A stretch of DNA of 64,000 nucleotides. Origin: Streptomyces sp. NBC_00775 (GTDB lineage: Bacteria; Actinomycetota; Actinomycetes; Streptomycetales; Streptomycetaceae). Location: the NCBI RefSeq assembly GCF_036347135.1, contig NZ_CP108938.1, positions 4,898,001-4,962,000 on the forward strand. Direction: 5' to 3'. Shown one piece after another: positions 49,572 through 58,425 of the stretch (position 1 is the first letter of the stretch; the number at the start of each line of letters is the position of its first letter). The translations under genes were made by a program, and so were the position numbers. The notes beneath the pieces were generated by a model, which worked only from the letters and a program-made list of their open reading frames with translations, ran no database searches and was not told the origin of the DNA.

Positions 49572-52019
49572 TCAGACCGTGCCGGGCGTCGGTATCTTCC
49601 CGGTCGTTTTGCTGTTGTCGGTGTGGCCCACCGTGCACACGACTGTGGTGAATCCGTCGTTCCAGTCTTCCTTGTCGCCCAGCCAGCCGTAGGTCTTCAG
49701 CTCCGATCCGGGCGCCCAACTCGACTCGAATTTGTTGCTGCAGAGCTTTCCTCCGTTGTCGATCCCCTTCTTGTAGTCCATGCTCCCGGGCGCGGCGGCG
49801 AAGCCGACGACCTGGTCGGTGTGCGGTTTGGAGCAATCGGTAAGAAGGGACTGGAACGAGTCGCCCCCCTTGTCGACGTACGTCCAGCAGTCGCCCACGG
49901 CCATCTGCGCGGCGTACAGGTCCATGCCCTTGTCCCGGAGCCATCCCACCTCGCCCCCGATGGGAACATGCCGCCCGAGTACGAGACATGCCGTACCGCC
50001 GGAGGCCGCATCGAACCCCGCCTTCGTCGGGAGAAGGGCGTAGGCGCCCGCGTCGGGCAGGGCGGTCGCCATCGGCTCGGCCTGCCGCGCGCAGCGCTGC
50101 GCGCCCCGGGCCTGGGCGTCGGCGTAGTCGGTCGCCGTGTCGACCGCCACCACCTGGCCGTCCGGCCAGTCGTCGGCGCAGTCCACGACGCCGAGGTTCG
50201 GCACCGACTTGAAGGGGGTGCCCGACCAGACCGCCTTCACACAGTCGCCCGCCTGCAACGGGTCGGTGAGGCCCGCCTGCACGCCGTACGGATACACAGG
50301 CCCCGTCGGCTCCGCCGTCGTTGGTGTACTCGCCGAGGCCGACGGCGACTTCTTCGCCGCGTTGTCCTTCTTGCCGCCGTCACCACCGGACAGCGAGACG
50401 GCGGCCCAGGCACCGCCGGCGATCACCAGGACGACGGCCACGACGAGGGCGATCACGGCGCCGCGCCTCTTGCCGCTCGTGGGCGGGGGTGGCGGTCCGG
50501 GCGGACCGCCCGTGTACGGCCGCGGCACGGATGGGCTGCCCACGTACGGGTGGGTCGGCGGGGGCGGACCGCCCTCGTGGGGCGGCGGCGCGCCGCTCGC
50601 CGCGTAGGGCGAGTCCGGGCCGCTCGCGTAGGGGTTGCGGAAGTCGTACGCACTCTGCGGGGCCGCTGAACCCCATGGGGCGTACGGCGTCGGGGGACCG
50701 GATCCCGGTGTGGCGGGGCCGCCCGCCGCGGCGCCCGTCCCCGGGGTGGCCGGACCACCCGGCGTGTGCGGGGTGTTCGGAGTGGGAGGCGCGCCAGGGG
50801 TCTGTGGGGTGCCCGGCCGCTGCGGGGTGCCCGGCGTCGGTCCGCCGGCCCGGTCCGCGTACGGGCCGCCGTACGGCCCCTGCGAAGGAGTCCCCGCCTG
50901 TCCCGGGGGCGGGCCCGCGGCATACCCGGGAGGTGCGCCTGCCGCATAGCCCGGAGGCGGCCCCGCGATCTCGTCCGAGGGCACGCTCGCGGACGGGCCG
51001 CCGGGTACGGCCCCGAAGCCCCCCGGCGTCGGACCGAATCCGTCGGGCGCCGCCCCGAACGCGCCCGGTGGCGGCCCGAATCCGCCCGGTGCCGAACCCT
51101 GCGCGGGCGAGGCCTCCCATCCCGGCGGTGGCCCGGACCCCGCGCCCGCCGCTCCCCGCACCACCCGCTCCAGCCCCCGCGCGACCGCCTCCGGCGAGAA
51201 CCGGCGGACGGGGTCCTTGACGAGCAACCCGTGCAGCACGGGCGCCAGTTCACCGGCGCGGACCGGCGGTGTGGGCTCTTCGTCGAGCAGGGCCGTCAGT
51301 GTCGCGTAGCTGCCGTGGCGGTCGAAGGGGCCGCGGCCCTCCACCGCGGCGTACAGCGTGGCGCCCAGGGAGAAGAGGTCGGCGGCGGGGGTGGGCGGCT
51401 CGCCGCGGGCGCGCTCGGGGGCGAGATAGCCGGGTGTGCCGAGGATGCCGGCGGTGGCGGTGAGGCGTGGCTCGCGGGACTCGGGCTGGAGCGCGATTCC
51501 GTAGTCGGTGAGCAGCACGCGCGCGTAGGGGTCGCCCGAAGCGTCCGGCGCCAGAAGGATGTTGGCCGGTTTCACATCCCTGTGGAGGATGCCGATCCGG
51601 TGTCCCGCGGTGAGCGCGTCGAGGACGGCGAGCCCGATCCGGGCGGCCCCCGCGGGCGACAGCGGCCCCGACCGCCGTACGACCGCCTGGAGGTCGACCG
51701 CGTCCGGCACATACTCCATGACGATCCATGGCAGCCCCTCGTGCACCACCACGTCGTGCACGGTGGCCACATGGGGATGTCCCCGTAAGCGCGCCGCGTG
51801 CCGGGCCTCGCTGCGTGCCCGCGCGATGCGCTGTGCCGTCTCTCCGGCGTCCATCGGCATGTCCGGCAGCGCGACCTCCTTCATGGAGACCTCGCAGGCC
51901 AACTCCTCGTCGTACGCGAGCCATACGCGCCCCATGCCGCCCGCGCCGAGCGTCCGCAGCAGCCGATACCGGCCACTGATGAGCCTGCCCTCGCCCTGAT
52001 CCGGCGTCTCCCCCGCCAT
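49572..52019 (-). CDS. Membrane Ser/Thr protein kinase
   Basis: 815 residues from the ATG at 52019 with GGGGGAGG upstream. Kinase domain about 15-285: Gly loop LGAGGMGRVW, Lys in VSMKEVALP, catalytic loop HRDVKPANILL, and DYG in LLTDYGIAL instead of DFG, then GTPGYLAPER. About 230 residues of Pro/Gly-rich linker follow (PPGYAAGPPPGQAG). A transmembrane segment (AVIALVVAVVLVIAGGAW, about 525) separates an external C-terminal domain with several cysteines that lacks PASTA repeats. It is a Hanks-type receptor-like kinase with unknown ligand. Confidence 0.9.
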   Translation of the reverse strand: MAGETPDQGEGRLISGRYRLLRTLGAGGMGRVWLAYDEELACEVSMKEVALPDMPMDAGETAQRIARARSEARHAARLRGHPHVATVHDVVVHEGLPWIVMEYVPDAVDLQAVVRRSGPLSPAGAARIGLAVLDALTAGHRIGILHRDVKPANILLAPDASGDPYARVLLTDYGIALQPESREPRLTATAGILGTPGYLAPERARGEPPTPAADLFSLGATLYAAVEGRGPFDRHGSYATLTALLDEEPTPPVRAGELAPVLHGLLVKDPVRRFSPEAVARGLERVVRGAAGAGSGPPPGWEASPAQGSAPGGFGPPPGAFGAAPDGFGPTPGGFGAVPGGPSASVPSDEIAGPPPGYAAGAPPGYAAGPPPGQAGTPSQGPYGGPYADRAGGPTPGTPQRPGTPQTPGAPPTPNTPHTPGGPATPGTGAAAGGPATPGSGPPTPYAPWGSAAPQSAYDFRNPYASGPDSPYAASGAPPPHEGGPPPPTHPYVGSPSVPRPYTGGPPGPPPPPTSGKRRGAVIALVVAVVLVIAGGAWAAVSLSGGDGGKKDNAAKKSPSASASTPTTAEPTGPVYPYGVQAGLTDPLQAGDCVKAVWSGTPFKSVPNLGVVDCADDWPDGQVVAVDTATDYADAQARGAQRCARQAEPMATALPDAGAYALLPTKAGFDAASGGTACLVLGRHVPIGGEVGWLRDKGMDLYAAQMAVGDCWTYVDKGGDSFQSLLTDCSKPHTDQVVGFAAAPGSMDYKKGIDNGGKLCSNKFESSWAPGSELKTYGWLGDKEDWNDGFTTVVCTVGHTDNSKTTGKIPTPGTV

Positions 52020-52251
52020 CACGCCTCCCCCGAGACAGCGCGCCTCCCCCGAGGACGCGTGGAACTTGTCTCTTGAAGGTAGCTTCGCACCTGCCACTGA
52101 CAGGAGCCCTTTTGCGGAGCAATCCTTTCCAATCCCGCCAGAACGGGCACACGCGGCTCAGCGGTACGGATACGCCTCAGGAGCTACGCCGTCAGGACGG
52201 CCCCGGGGCGCCCGCACGCTCCTGGTCCTGCCGCCCCGGTCCCGCCGCCCT

Positions 52252-53781
52252 TCACTTAGCGGGCTCGAGGAACCCCTGCTCCACCAGCAGGCGGATCTGC
52301 GCGGGCGTCCGGTCGCGCAGCAACACCGGATCCTCGCCGACCAGTTGGGCGATGGCGTCGAGAATCCGGCCCGCGCTCAGCGTGCCGTCGCACACGCCCG
52401 CGAAGCCCGCGCCGACCGTGTCCACCTTGGTGGCCCGGCGCATCCCGCGGTTCTGACGCAGCACCACGTGCTCCGGGTCCTCCGCGCCGGGCAGCCCGAC
52501 CTGCTCCTGGACGACCTCCGCCACGAGCTTGAAGTGTCCGGCGAGCAGGGCCGCGTCGTCGTGCGCCCGCAGAAAGTCGACGCGGTCGAAGTGCGCGCTC
52601 ACGGTCTCGCCGAGCGGCTGCTCGACGGGGTGCGGCCACTCCTCGACCGTGATCGAGGGCCGGTCGGCCGCCGCCTTGCGCAGGGTGATCCAGCCGAAGC
52701 CGACCGCCTTCACCTTGCGCGCCTCGAACTCGTCCAGCCACGCGTCGTACCGCGCCTGGTAGGCCGCCGGGTCGTCGCGGTGGTCGCCCGCGTCGCGCAG
52801 CCACAACTCGGCGTACTGCGTGACGTCCTGGACCTCGCGCTGCACGATCCACGCGTCGCAGCCGCGCGGCACCCAGGAGCGCAGCCGGTCCTGCCAGTCC
52901 TCACCCTCCACGTGCTGCCAGTTGGCCAGGAACTGCGCGTATCCCCCTTCGTTCAGTCGGTCCCCCGCCTCCTGAACGAGCGTGCGGCACAGATCGTCCC
53001 CGCCCATTCCGCCGTCGCGGTAGGTGAGCCGGGCGCCGGGAGAGATCACGAAGGGCGGGTTCGAGACGATCAGGTCGTACGCCTCGTCGTCCGCGACCGG
53101 CTCGAAGAGGGAACCCTCCCGCAGGTCGGCGGCCGGGGCGCCGGAGAGCGCGAGGGTGAGCGCGGTGATGTGCAGCGCGCGGGGGTTCAGGTCGGTCGCG
53201 GTCACCCGTGTGGCGTGCTGCGCGGCGTGCAGGGCCTGGATCCCGGAGCCGGTGCCGAGGTCGAGGGCGGAGGAGACGGGCGTACGGACGGTGATGCCGG
53301 CGAGGGTCGTGGAGGCCCCGCCCACCCCGAGGACGACGCCTTCCTCCCGGTTGCCGATACCGCCCGCGCCGCCGACGGCGCACCCCAGGTCGGACACGAT
53401 GAACCAGTCCTCGCCGCCGGGCCCGCCGTACGGCCGGACGTCCGCGGTCGCGGCGACCTCGTCCTCGCCCACCCTGGTCAGCCAGCCGCCCGCCAGACAG
53501 TCCTCGACCGGCAGCACGTCCGCCACGCGCGCGAGCGGCACGGGCTGCTGCAGCAGGAACAGCCGTACGAGCGTCTCCAGCGGCGTGTCCCCGCGGGTCG
53601 CCCGGAGCGCGGGCACGGTCTCACTGCGCGCCAGCGCCGCGTACGCGGGGGCTCCGAGCAGATCGAGCAGTCCGTCGGCGGTGAAGGAGGCGCCGAGCAG
53701 GGCGTCCCGCAGCCGAGCGGCGACGTCGACGCGGTCGGACGAGGGCAACGGTGACAGGCTGGTATGACTCACGCTTCCCAT
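52252..53781 (-). CDS. N5-glutamine / rRNA-type methyltransferase
   Basis: 509 residues from the ATG at 53781. SAM motif I SSALDLGTGSGIQALHA (about 185-200) and catalytic motif IV DLIVSNPPFVIS (about 260) are those of the PrmA/HemK/RlmG superfamily that methylate the amide N of Gln or a base amine. The N-terminal 150 residues form a helical domain, and the C-terminal part with QDVTQYAELWLRD is typical of actinobacterial members. Exact substrate not determined. A downstream gene boundary of 230 bases before the kinase start lies to the left. Confidence 0.85.
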   Translation of the reverse strand: MGSVSHTSLSPLPSSDRVDVAARLRDALLGASFTADGLLDLLGAPAYAALARSETVPALRATRGDTPLETLVRLFLLQQPVPLARVADVLPVEDCLAGGWLTRVGEDEVAATADVRPYGGPGGEDWFIVSDLGCAVGGAGGIGNREEGVVLGVGGASTTLAGITVRTPVSSALDLGTGSGIQALHAAQHATRVTATDLNPRALHITALTLALSGAPAADLREGSLFEPVADDEAYDLIVSNPPFVISPGARLTYRDGGMGGDDLCRTLVQEAGDRLNEGGYAQFLANWQHVEGEDWQDRLRSWVPRGCDAWIVQREVQDVTQYAELWLRDAGDHRDDPAAYQARYDAWLDEFEARKVKAVGFGWITLRKAAADRPSITVEEWPHPVEQPLGETVSAHFDRVDFLRAHDDAALLAGHFKLVAEVVQEQVGLPGAEDPEHVVLRQNRGMRRATKVDTVGAGFAGVCDGTLSAGRILDAIAQLVGEDPVLLRDRTPAQIRLLVEQGFLEPAK

Positions 53782-53881
53782 TGTGTCCGCTCCCGCCGGA
53801 AGCGACGTGCACCTGTGGACAGGGCCGCCACCTGTGGACGGCGCGCGCCGCGAGCCTCGCGACACCTCCGGCGCAACGCCG

Positions 53882-53916
53882 AGGGCCCGGCACGCGCGCG
53901 TACCGGGCCCTTTTTC
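53882..53916. terminator. Hairpin between the lipoprotein and methyltransferase genes
   Basis: AGGGCCCGG and CCGGGCCCT form a 9-base stem with a 12-base loop. The T-run TTTTT is on the plus-strand side, although both neighbours run on the minus strand; it may still end the lipoprotein transcript. Confidence 0.6.
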
Positions 53917-53946
53917 GGCTGACCGAAGGATCGCTCCCCCCGGGGC

Positions 53947-54522
53947 TCAGCCCTGGGAGGCCGACGGAGAACTGGACGTGGACTTGCAGCTCTCCTGCTG
54001 CGCCATCGCCTGGCCCACATCCCCCTCCTCAAGCTTCTTCAGGGCGTCGTTCCCGCTCTGGCTCAGCTTGTCGAGCTGGGTCGCGATGCCCTTCAGGCCG
54101 TCCGCGAACTTGGCCTGGTCCTTGGTGTCGAGCTCGTCGACCTGCTTCTTCAGGTCGGCGTACGACGCGGAGATGTCGTTGAGCTCCTTGACCGCGTTGG
54201 TCTGCTTCGTCTCGCCGTCGGTGACGTCCGGGGCGCCCGCCTTGTCAACGGCGGTGCCGATCGCCTTGTAGGCGTCGGACATGTCCTGGAAGGCCTGTGC
54301 GTCCGTCTTCTGGACAGCTTCCGGCGTGCTGTTGTCCGAGGTCTCCTTCTGGATCGCGGCGTTGGCGGCCTCGATCTTCTTGGCCTGCGGCTGCACCGCG
54401 TCGCAGACCTCCTTGGCCCAGGAGTTCAGCTTGTCGCTGTTGCCGTTGTCGCTGCTGCATCCCGACAGCGCCAGTACCAGTACCGCACCGCCGGACAGTG
54501 CGGCCGCGAGCTTCTTGTTCAC
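53947..54522 (-). CDS. Small lipoprotein
   Basis: 191 residues from a GTG at 54522, chosen because GGAAGGGA lies 8 bases upstream (an ATG 18 bases earlier lacks it). Signal with lipobox LVLALSGCSS, then a helical external part with WAKEVCDAVQPQAKKIEAAN, LKKQVDELDTKDQAKFADGL and a Cys in AQQESCKSTS, and a Ser-rich end. It resembles small helical lipoproteins of Streptomyces; role unknown. Confidence 0.8.
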   Translation of the reverse strand: MNKKLAAALSGGAVLVLALSGCSSDNGNSDKLNSWAKEVCDAVQPQAKKIEAANAAIQKETSDNSTPEAVQKTDAQAFQDMSDAYKAIGTAVDKAGAPDVTDGETKQTNAVKELNDISASYADLKKQVDELDTKDQAKFADGLKGIATQLDKLSQSGNDALKKLEEGDVGQAMAQQESCKSTSSSPSASQG

Positions 54523-54745
54523 CGGATTGGTCCCTTCCATGGCTCTCGGCCCCGGAACATACACGCCAAGTGGGCGACATCCGCATTCCGAATGTCCATT
54601 AAGACCACTATTGAAGCCATTTGCACCAAGCGAGAGAAGGCTCACGAAGAGGGTGTGAACACACACAGGGCGGGCGCACGACGCATCAATACACGCCGTA
54701 CGCCCGCCCGTTGACCGGCACCTGACCGGCCATGGAACCCGAGAG

Positions 54746-57151
54746 CTACGAAACCACCGCAGGGTCAGCCGACTTGGCCACCCTTTCCGCGTTGTCCTCG
54801 TCACCCACGGCGATCCCGCGCCGCTTGGAGATGTACACCGCGCCCACGATCACGAGGATCGCGAGGACGGCGATGACCACCCGTAGACCGACGTTCTTGT
54901 CGTCGCCGTACGAGAACTTGACGATCGCCGGCGCGATCAGCAGCGACACCAGGTTCATCACCTTCAGCAGCGGGTTGATGGCGGGTCCCGCGGTGTCCTT
55001 GAACGGGTCGCCGACCGTGTCGCCGATCACCGTCGCGGCGTGGGCCTCGCTGCCCTTGCCGCCGTGGTGGCCGTCCTCGACGAGTTTCTTCGCGTTGTCC
55101 CACGCACCACCGGAGTTGGCGAGGAAGACCGCCATCAGCGTGCCGGTGCCGATCGCACCCGCGAGGAACGAGCCGAGCGCGCCGACCCCGAGCGTGAACC
55201 CGATCGCGATCGGGGTGAGAACGGCGAGCAGGCCGGGCGTGGCGAGTTCGCGCAGCGCGTCCTTGGTGCAGATGTCGACGACGCGCCCGTATTCGGGCTT
55301 CTCGGTGTAGTCCATGATCCCGGGGTGCTCGCGGAACTGCCGCCGCACCTCGTAGACCACGGCCCCGGCGGACCGCGAGACCGCGTTGATCGCGAGCCCC
55401 GAGAAGAGGAAGACGACCGCGGCGCCCGCGATGAGACCCACCAGGTTGTTGGGCTGTGAGATGTCCATCATCAGGTTCATCGGCGCGCCCGCCCCGGAGA
55501 GCTTCTCGCCCACGTCGTCCGCGGCCGTGGTGATCGCGTCACGGTACGAGCCGAAGAGCGCCGAGGCCGCGAGGACGGCCGTGGCGATGGCGATGCCCTT
55601 GGTGATGGCCTTGGTGGTGTTGCCGACGGCGTCCAGGTCGGTGAGCACCTGAGCGCCCGCGCCCGTGACGTCGCCGGACATCTCGGCGATGCCCTGCGCG
55701 TTGTCGGAGACCGGACCGAAGGTGTCCATGGCGACGATGACACCGACCGTGGTGAGCAGGCCGGTACCGGCCAGGGCGACCGCGAAGAGCGCCAGCATGA
55801 TCGACGTACCGCCGAGCAGAAACGCCCCGTACACGCCGAGGCCGATCAACAGGGCGGTGTAGACGGCCGATTCGAGACCCACGGAGATACCGGCGAGGAC
55901 GACGGTGGCCGCACCGGTGAGCGAGGTCTTGCCGATGTCCCGTACGGGACGGCGGGTGGTCTCGGTGAAATAGCCGGTCAGCTGCTGGATCAGCGCGGCC
56001 AGCACGATGCCGATCGCGACGGCGACCAGCGCGAGGATCCGCGGGTCGCCGCCCTTGGCCTTGATCGCCACGTCCGTGACACCGTCCAGATCGGCGTACG
56101 TCGCCGGGAGGTAGATGTAGACGGCCGCGGCCACCAGTGCCAGCGAGATCACCGCGGAGATGAAGAAACCGCGGTTGATCGCGGACATGCCGCTGCGGTC
56201 GGAGCGCCGGGGCGCCACCGCGAAGATGCCCACCATCGCGGTGAGTACGCCGATCGCGGGCACGATCAGCGGGAACGCGAGCCCGGAGTCGCCGAACGCC
56301 GCCTTGCCGAGGATCAGCGCGGCGACGAGCGTGACGGCGTACGACTCGAAGAGGTCGGCCGCCATGCCCGCGCAGTCGCCGACGTTGTCGCCCACGTTGT
56401 CGGCGATGGTCGCGGCATTGCGCGGATCGTCCTCCGGAATGCCCTGCTCGACCTTGCCGACCAGGTCGGCGCCGACGTCGGCGGCCTTGGTGAAGATGCC
56501 GCCGCCGACACGCATGAACATGGCGATCAGCGCGGCGCCGAGACCGAAGCCCTCCAGGACCTTCGGCGCGTTGGCCGCGTACACCAGCACCACACAGGAG
56601 GCGCCCAGCAGACCGAGCCCCACCGTGAACATGCCGACGACGCCGCCCGTGCGGAAAGCGATCTTCATGGCTTTGTGCGAGACGGCGGTGAGATCCTTTT
56701 CGGGCTCACCCTCCGCCGGGGTCGCTTCCCGTGCCGCGGCGGCCACGCGGACATTGCTGCGTACGGCGAGCCACATACCGATATAGCCGGTGGTCGCCGA
56801 GAACACCGCGCCGATCAAGAAGAAGATCGATCGGCCGGCGCGCTGATTCCAGTCGTCCGCGGGGAGCAGCATGAGCAGGAAGAACACCACGGCGGCGAAT
56901 GCGGCGAGCGTGCGCATCTGCCGTCCCAGGTAGGCATTCGCGCCCTCCTGGATCGCCGTCGCGATCTTCTTCATGCTGTCGGTGCCCTCGCCCGCCGCGA
57001 GGACCTGGCGCACCAGGACCCCGGCGACCGCGAGCGCGGCCAGCGCGACGACTCCGATGACCATGATGATGAGACGGTTGTCGTCCGTCAGTACTGCGGC
57101 TGCGAAGGTTGTGGGTTGGTCAAACTGATGAGGGGTAGAAAGCCCCGCCAT
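54746..57151 (-). CDS. hppA: Membrane proton-pumping pyrophosphatase
   Basis: 801 residues with a strong AGGAGG 4 bases before the ATG. About 16 hydrophobic helices. The pyrophosphate-binding signature GGGIFTKAADVGADLVGKVE, followed by DDPRNAATIADNVGDNVGD, is intact. DAVGNTTKAITKG has Lys where K+-dependent enzymes have Ala (GNTTAA), so this is the K+-independent proton-pump type. It couples PPi hydrolysis to proton export. The gene has no close partner; downstream is the lipoprotein gene. Confidence 0.96.
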   Translation of the reverse strand: MAGLSTPHQFDQPTTFAAAVLTDDNRLIIMVIGVVALAALAVAGVLVRQVLAAGEGTDSMKKIATAIQEGANAYLGRQMRTLAAFAAVVFFLLMLLPADDWNQRAGRSIFFLIGAVFSATTGYIGMWLAVRSNVRVAAAAREATPAEGEPEKDLTAVSHKAMKIAFRTGGVVGMFTVGLGLLGASCVVLVYAANAPKVLEGFGLGAALIAMFMRVGGGIFTKAADVGADLVGKVEQGIPEDDPRNAATIADNVGDNVGDCAGMAADLFESYAVTLVAALILGKAAFGDSGLAFPLIVPAIGVLTAMVGIFAVAPRRSDRSGMSAINRGFFISAVISLALVAAAVYIYLPATYADLDGVTDVAIKAKGGDPRILALVAVAIGIVLAALIQQLTGYFTETTRRPVRDIGKTSLTGAATVVLAGISVGLESAVYTALLIGLGVYGAFLLGGTSIMLALFAVALAGTGLLTTVGVIVAMDTFGPVSDNAQGIAEMSGDVTGAGAQVLTDLDAVGNTTKAITKGIAIATAVLAASALFGSYRDAITTAADDVGEKLSGAGAPMNLMMDISQPNNLVGLIAGAAVVFLFSGLAINAVSRSAGAVVYEVRRQFREHPGIMDYTEKPEYGRVVDICTKDALRELATPGLLAVLTPIAIGFTLGVGALGSFLAGAIGTGTLMAVFLANSGGAWDNAKKLVEDGHHGGKGSEAHAATVIGDTVGDPFKDTAGPAINPLLKVMNLVSLLIAPAIVKFSYGDDKNVGLRVVIAVLAILVIVGAVYISKRRGIAVGDEDNAERVAKSADPAVVS

Positions 57152-57390
57152 TCGTCCTCCTTGACGCCTGTGCTGAGCTCAAGATGTGGACGGATTGTAG
57201 GTACCGGAACCTGATCAAAACAGTGCGCGGTAAACGGAATTAGCCTTCACATGCTCTTCAGCAAATGATCGACGGGTGTCCATGGAACCCGAAAGAGGTA
57301 ATGCCCCAAAAGCGTTGACGCATGATCAAATTATCGCGTGATTGATCGTGAATCAATTCACGAAAAGGCGGGCGCGTGGGCGTCGCACAC

Positions 57391-57427
57391 AAAAAGGGCC
57401 CTGCTGAGCAGGGCCCTTCGGGTTTTT
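57391..57427. terminator. Bidirectional terminator
   Basis: AAGGGCCCTG (57394-57403) and CAGGGCCCTT (57409-57418) pair perfectly around a five-base loop, with a T-run on the plus side (GGTTTTTC) and an A-run on the other (CACAAAAA). It ends the anti-sigma-like gene transcript on the minus strand. Confidence 0.9.
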
Positions 57428-57451
57428 CGCGAGGATGAGGTCGGGACGCGG

Positions 57452-57889
57452 TCAGGGAGCGAGCGTGGCCGGCGGCGTGGTCGGCCAGCTCATCCTGATC
57501 AGTCCGCCGTTCTCCCCGGCCGTGACTTCCACGTCGTCGACGAGGCCGCTGATGACCGCGAGGCCCATCTCGTCCTCTTCGGTCTCCGCGTCCGAATCTC
57601 CTCGGGAGGAACCGGACACCGTCTCACCCGGCGCCGTTCGCGGCGCCTCGTCGCCGACCTCGATGGAGAACTGCTTCTCCTCCTCGGTCAGCGTCACCCG
57701 CACCGGCGCCGAGGTGCCGCTGCTCTGGTGAAGTCCGACGGCACGGCTGCAGGCCTCACCGACGGCGAGTCTGACCTCGTCGAGTACGGCCTCGTCCACT
57801 CCGGCCCTGCGCGCCACCGCCGCCGCCACCAGCCGGGCGGTCCTGACGTGCTCGGGCAGCGCGCTGAAGCGGAGCTCAACGGTGGCCAT
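57452..57889 (-). CDS. Anti-sigma-factor-like ATP-binding protein (partner of BldG)
   Basis: 145 residues. It has the GHKL/HATPase_c_2 pattern of SpoIIAB/RsbW-type anti-sigma factors: N box EVRLAVGEACSRAV, a beta strand VRVTLTEEEKQFSIEVGDE, and the G box MGLAVISGLVDDVEV. The gap between the boxes contains a Ser/Asp/Glu-rich insert. It lies right after bldG on the same strand, in line with SCO3548 of S. coelicolor, which interacts with BldG. It likely inhibits a sigma factor unless bound by BldG. Confidence 0.9.
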   Translation of the reverse strand: MATVELRFSALPEHVRTARLVAAAVARRAGVDEAVLDEVRLAVGEACSRAVGLHQSSGTSAPVRVTLTEEEKQFSIEVGDEAPRTAPGETVSGSSRGDSDAETEEDEMGLAVISGLVDDVEVTAGENGGLIRMSWPTTPPATLAP

Positions 57890-57991
57890 GCATCCCCCTC
57901 AGACTACGGGCGTGCTGTCAGGGGACCGGGCCGTGAGCCCAGTCCCCCCAACTTCTGCGAACCCGGGCCCACGGCCCGGGGAGACTGGTGG

Positions 57992-58345
57992 TCAGTCGGT
58001 GGCGTTGACCGCCTCCTCCACCGAGGTGTGGATCGGGAACACCTTGGTGAGACCGGTAATACGGAAGATCTTCAGAATGCGCTCCTGGTTGCAGACCAGT
58101 CGCAGCGAGCCCTCATGGGCACGTACACGCTTCAGGCCGCCCACCAGTACGCCGAGCCCGGTGGAGTCGAGGAAATCCACGCCCTCCATGTCGACGACAA
58201 GGTGGAAACTGCCGTCGTTCACCAGCTCGACCAGCTGCTCGCGCAGCTTGGGCGCGGTATATACATCGATTTCGCCGCCGACCTCGACGACCGTACGGTC
58301 GCCGTTAGGGCCAGACACATTGCGAGTCGACAGGGACAGGTCCAC
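57992..58345 (-). CDS. bldG: Anti-anti-sigma factor BldG
   Basis: 117 residues from a GTG with GGAGG 4 bases upstream. STAS domain with the phosphorylated Ser in [15 protein letters not shown], as in SpoIIAA/RsbV. The sequence looks almost identical to what I know of S. coelicolor BldG (start [13 protein letters not shown], end TSVEEAV). BldG is needed for aerial growth and antibiotic production. It binds the anti-sigma factor encoded downstream after dephosphorylation. Confidence 0.96.
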   Translation of the reverse strand: MDLSLSTRNVSGPNGDRTVVEVGGEIDVYTAPKLREQLVELVNDGSFHLVVDMEGVDFLDSTGLGVLVGGLKRVRAHEGSLRLVCNQERILKIFRITGLTKVFPIHTSVEEAVNATD

Positions 58346-58425
58346 GGATCCTCCAGCACCTTGCTATCGAGCGGTCGCCCCATGGGACACCTCGGCAGAG
58401 CCCCCTGGACGGTTCGCCAGCCGCG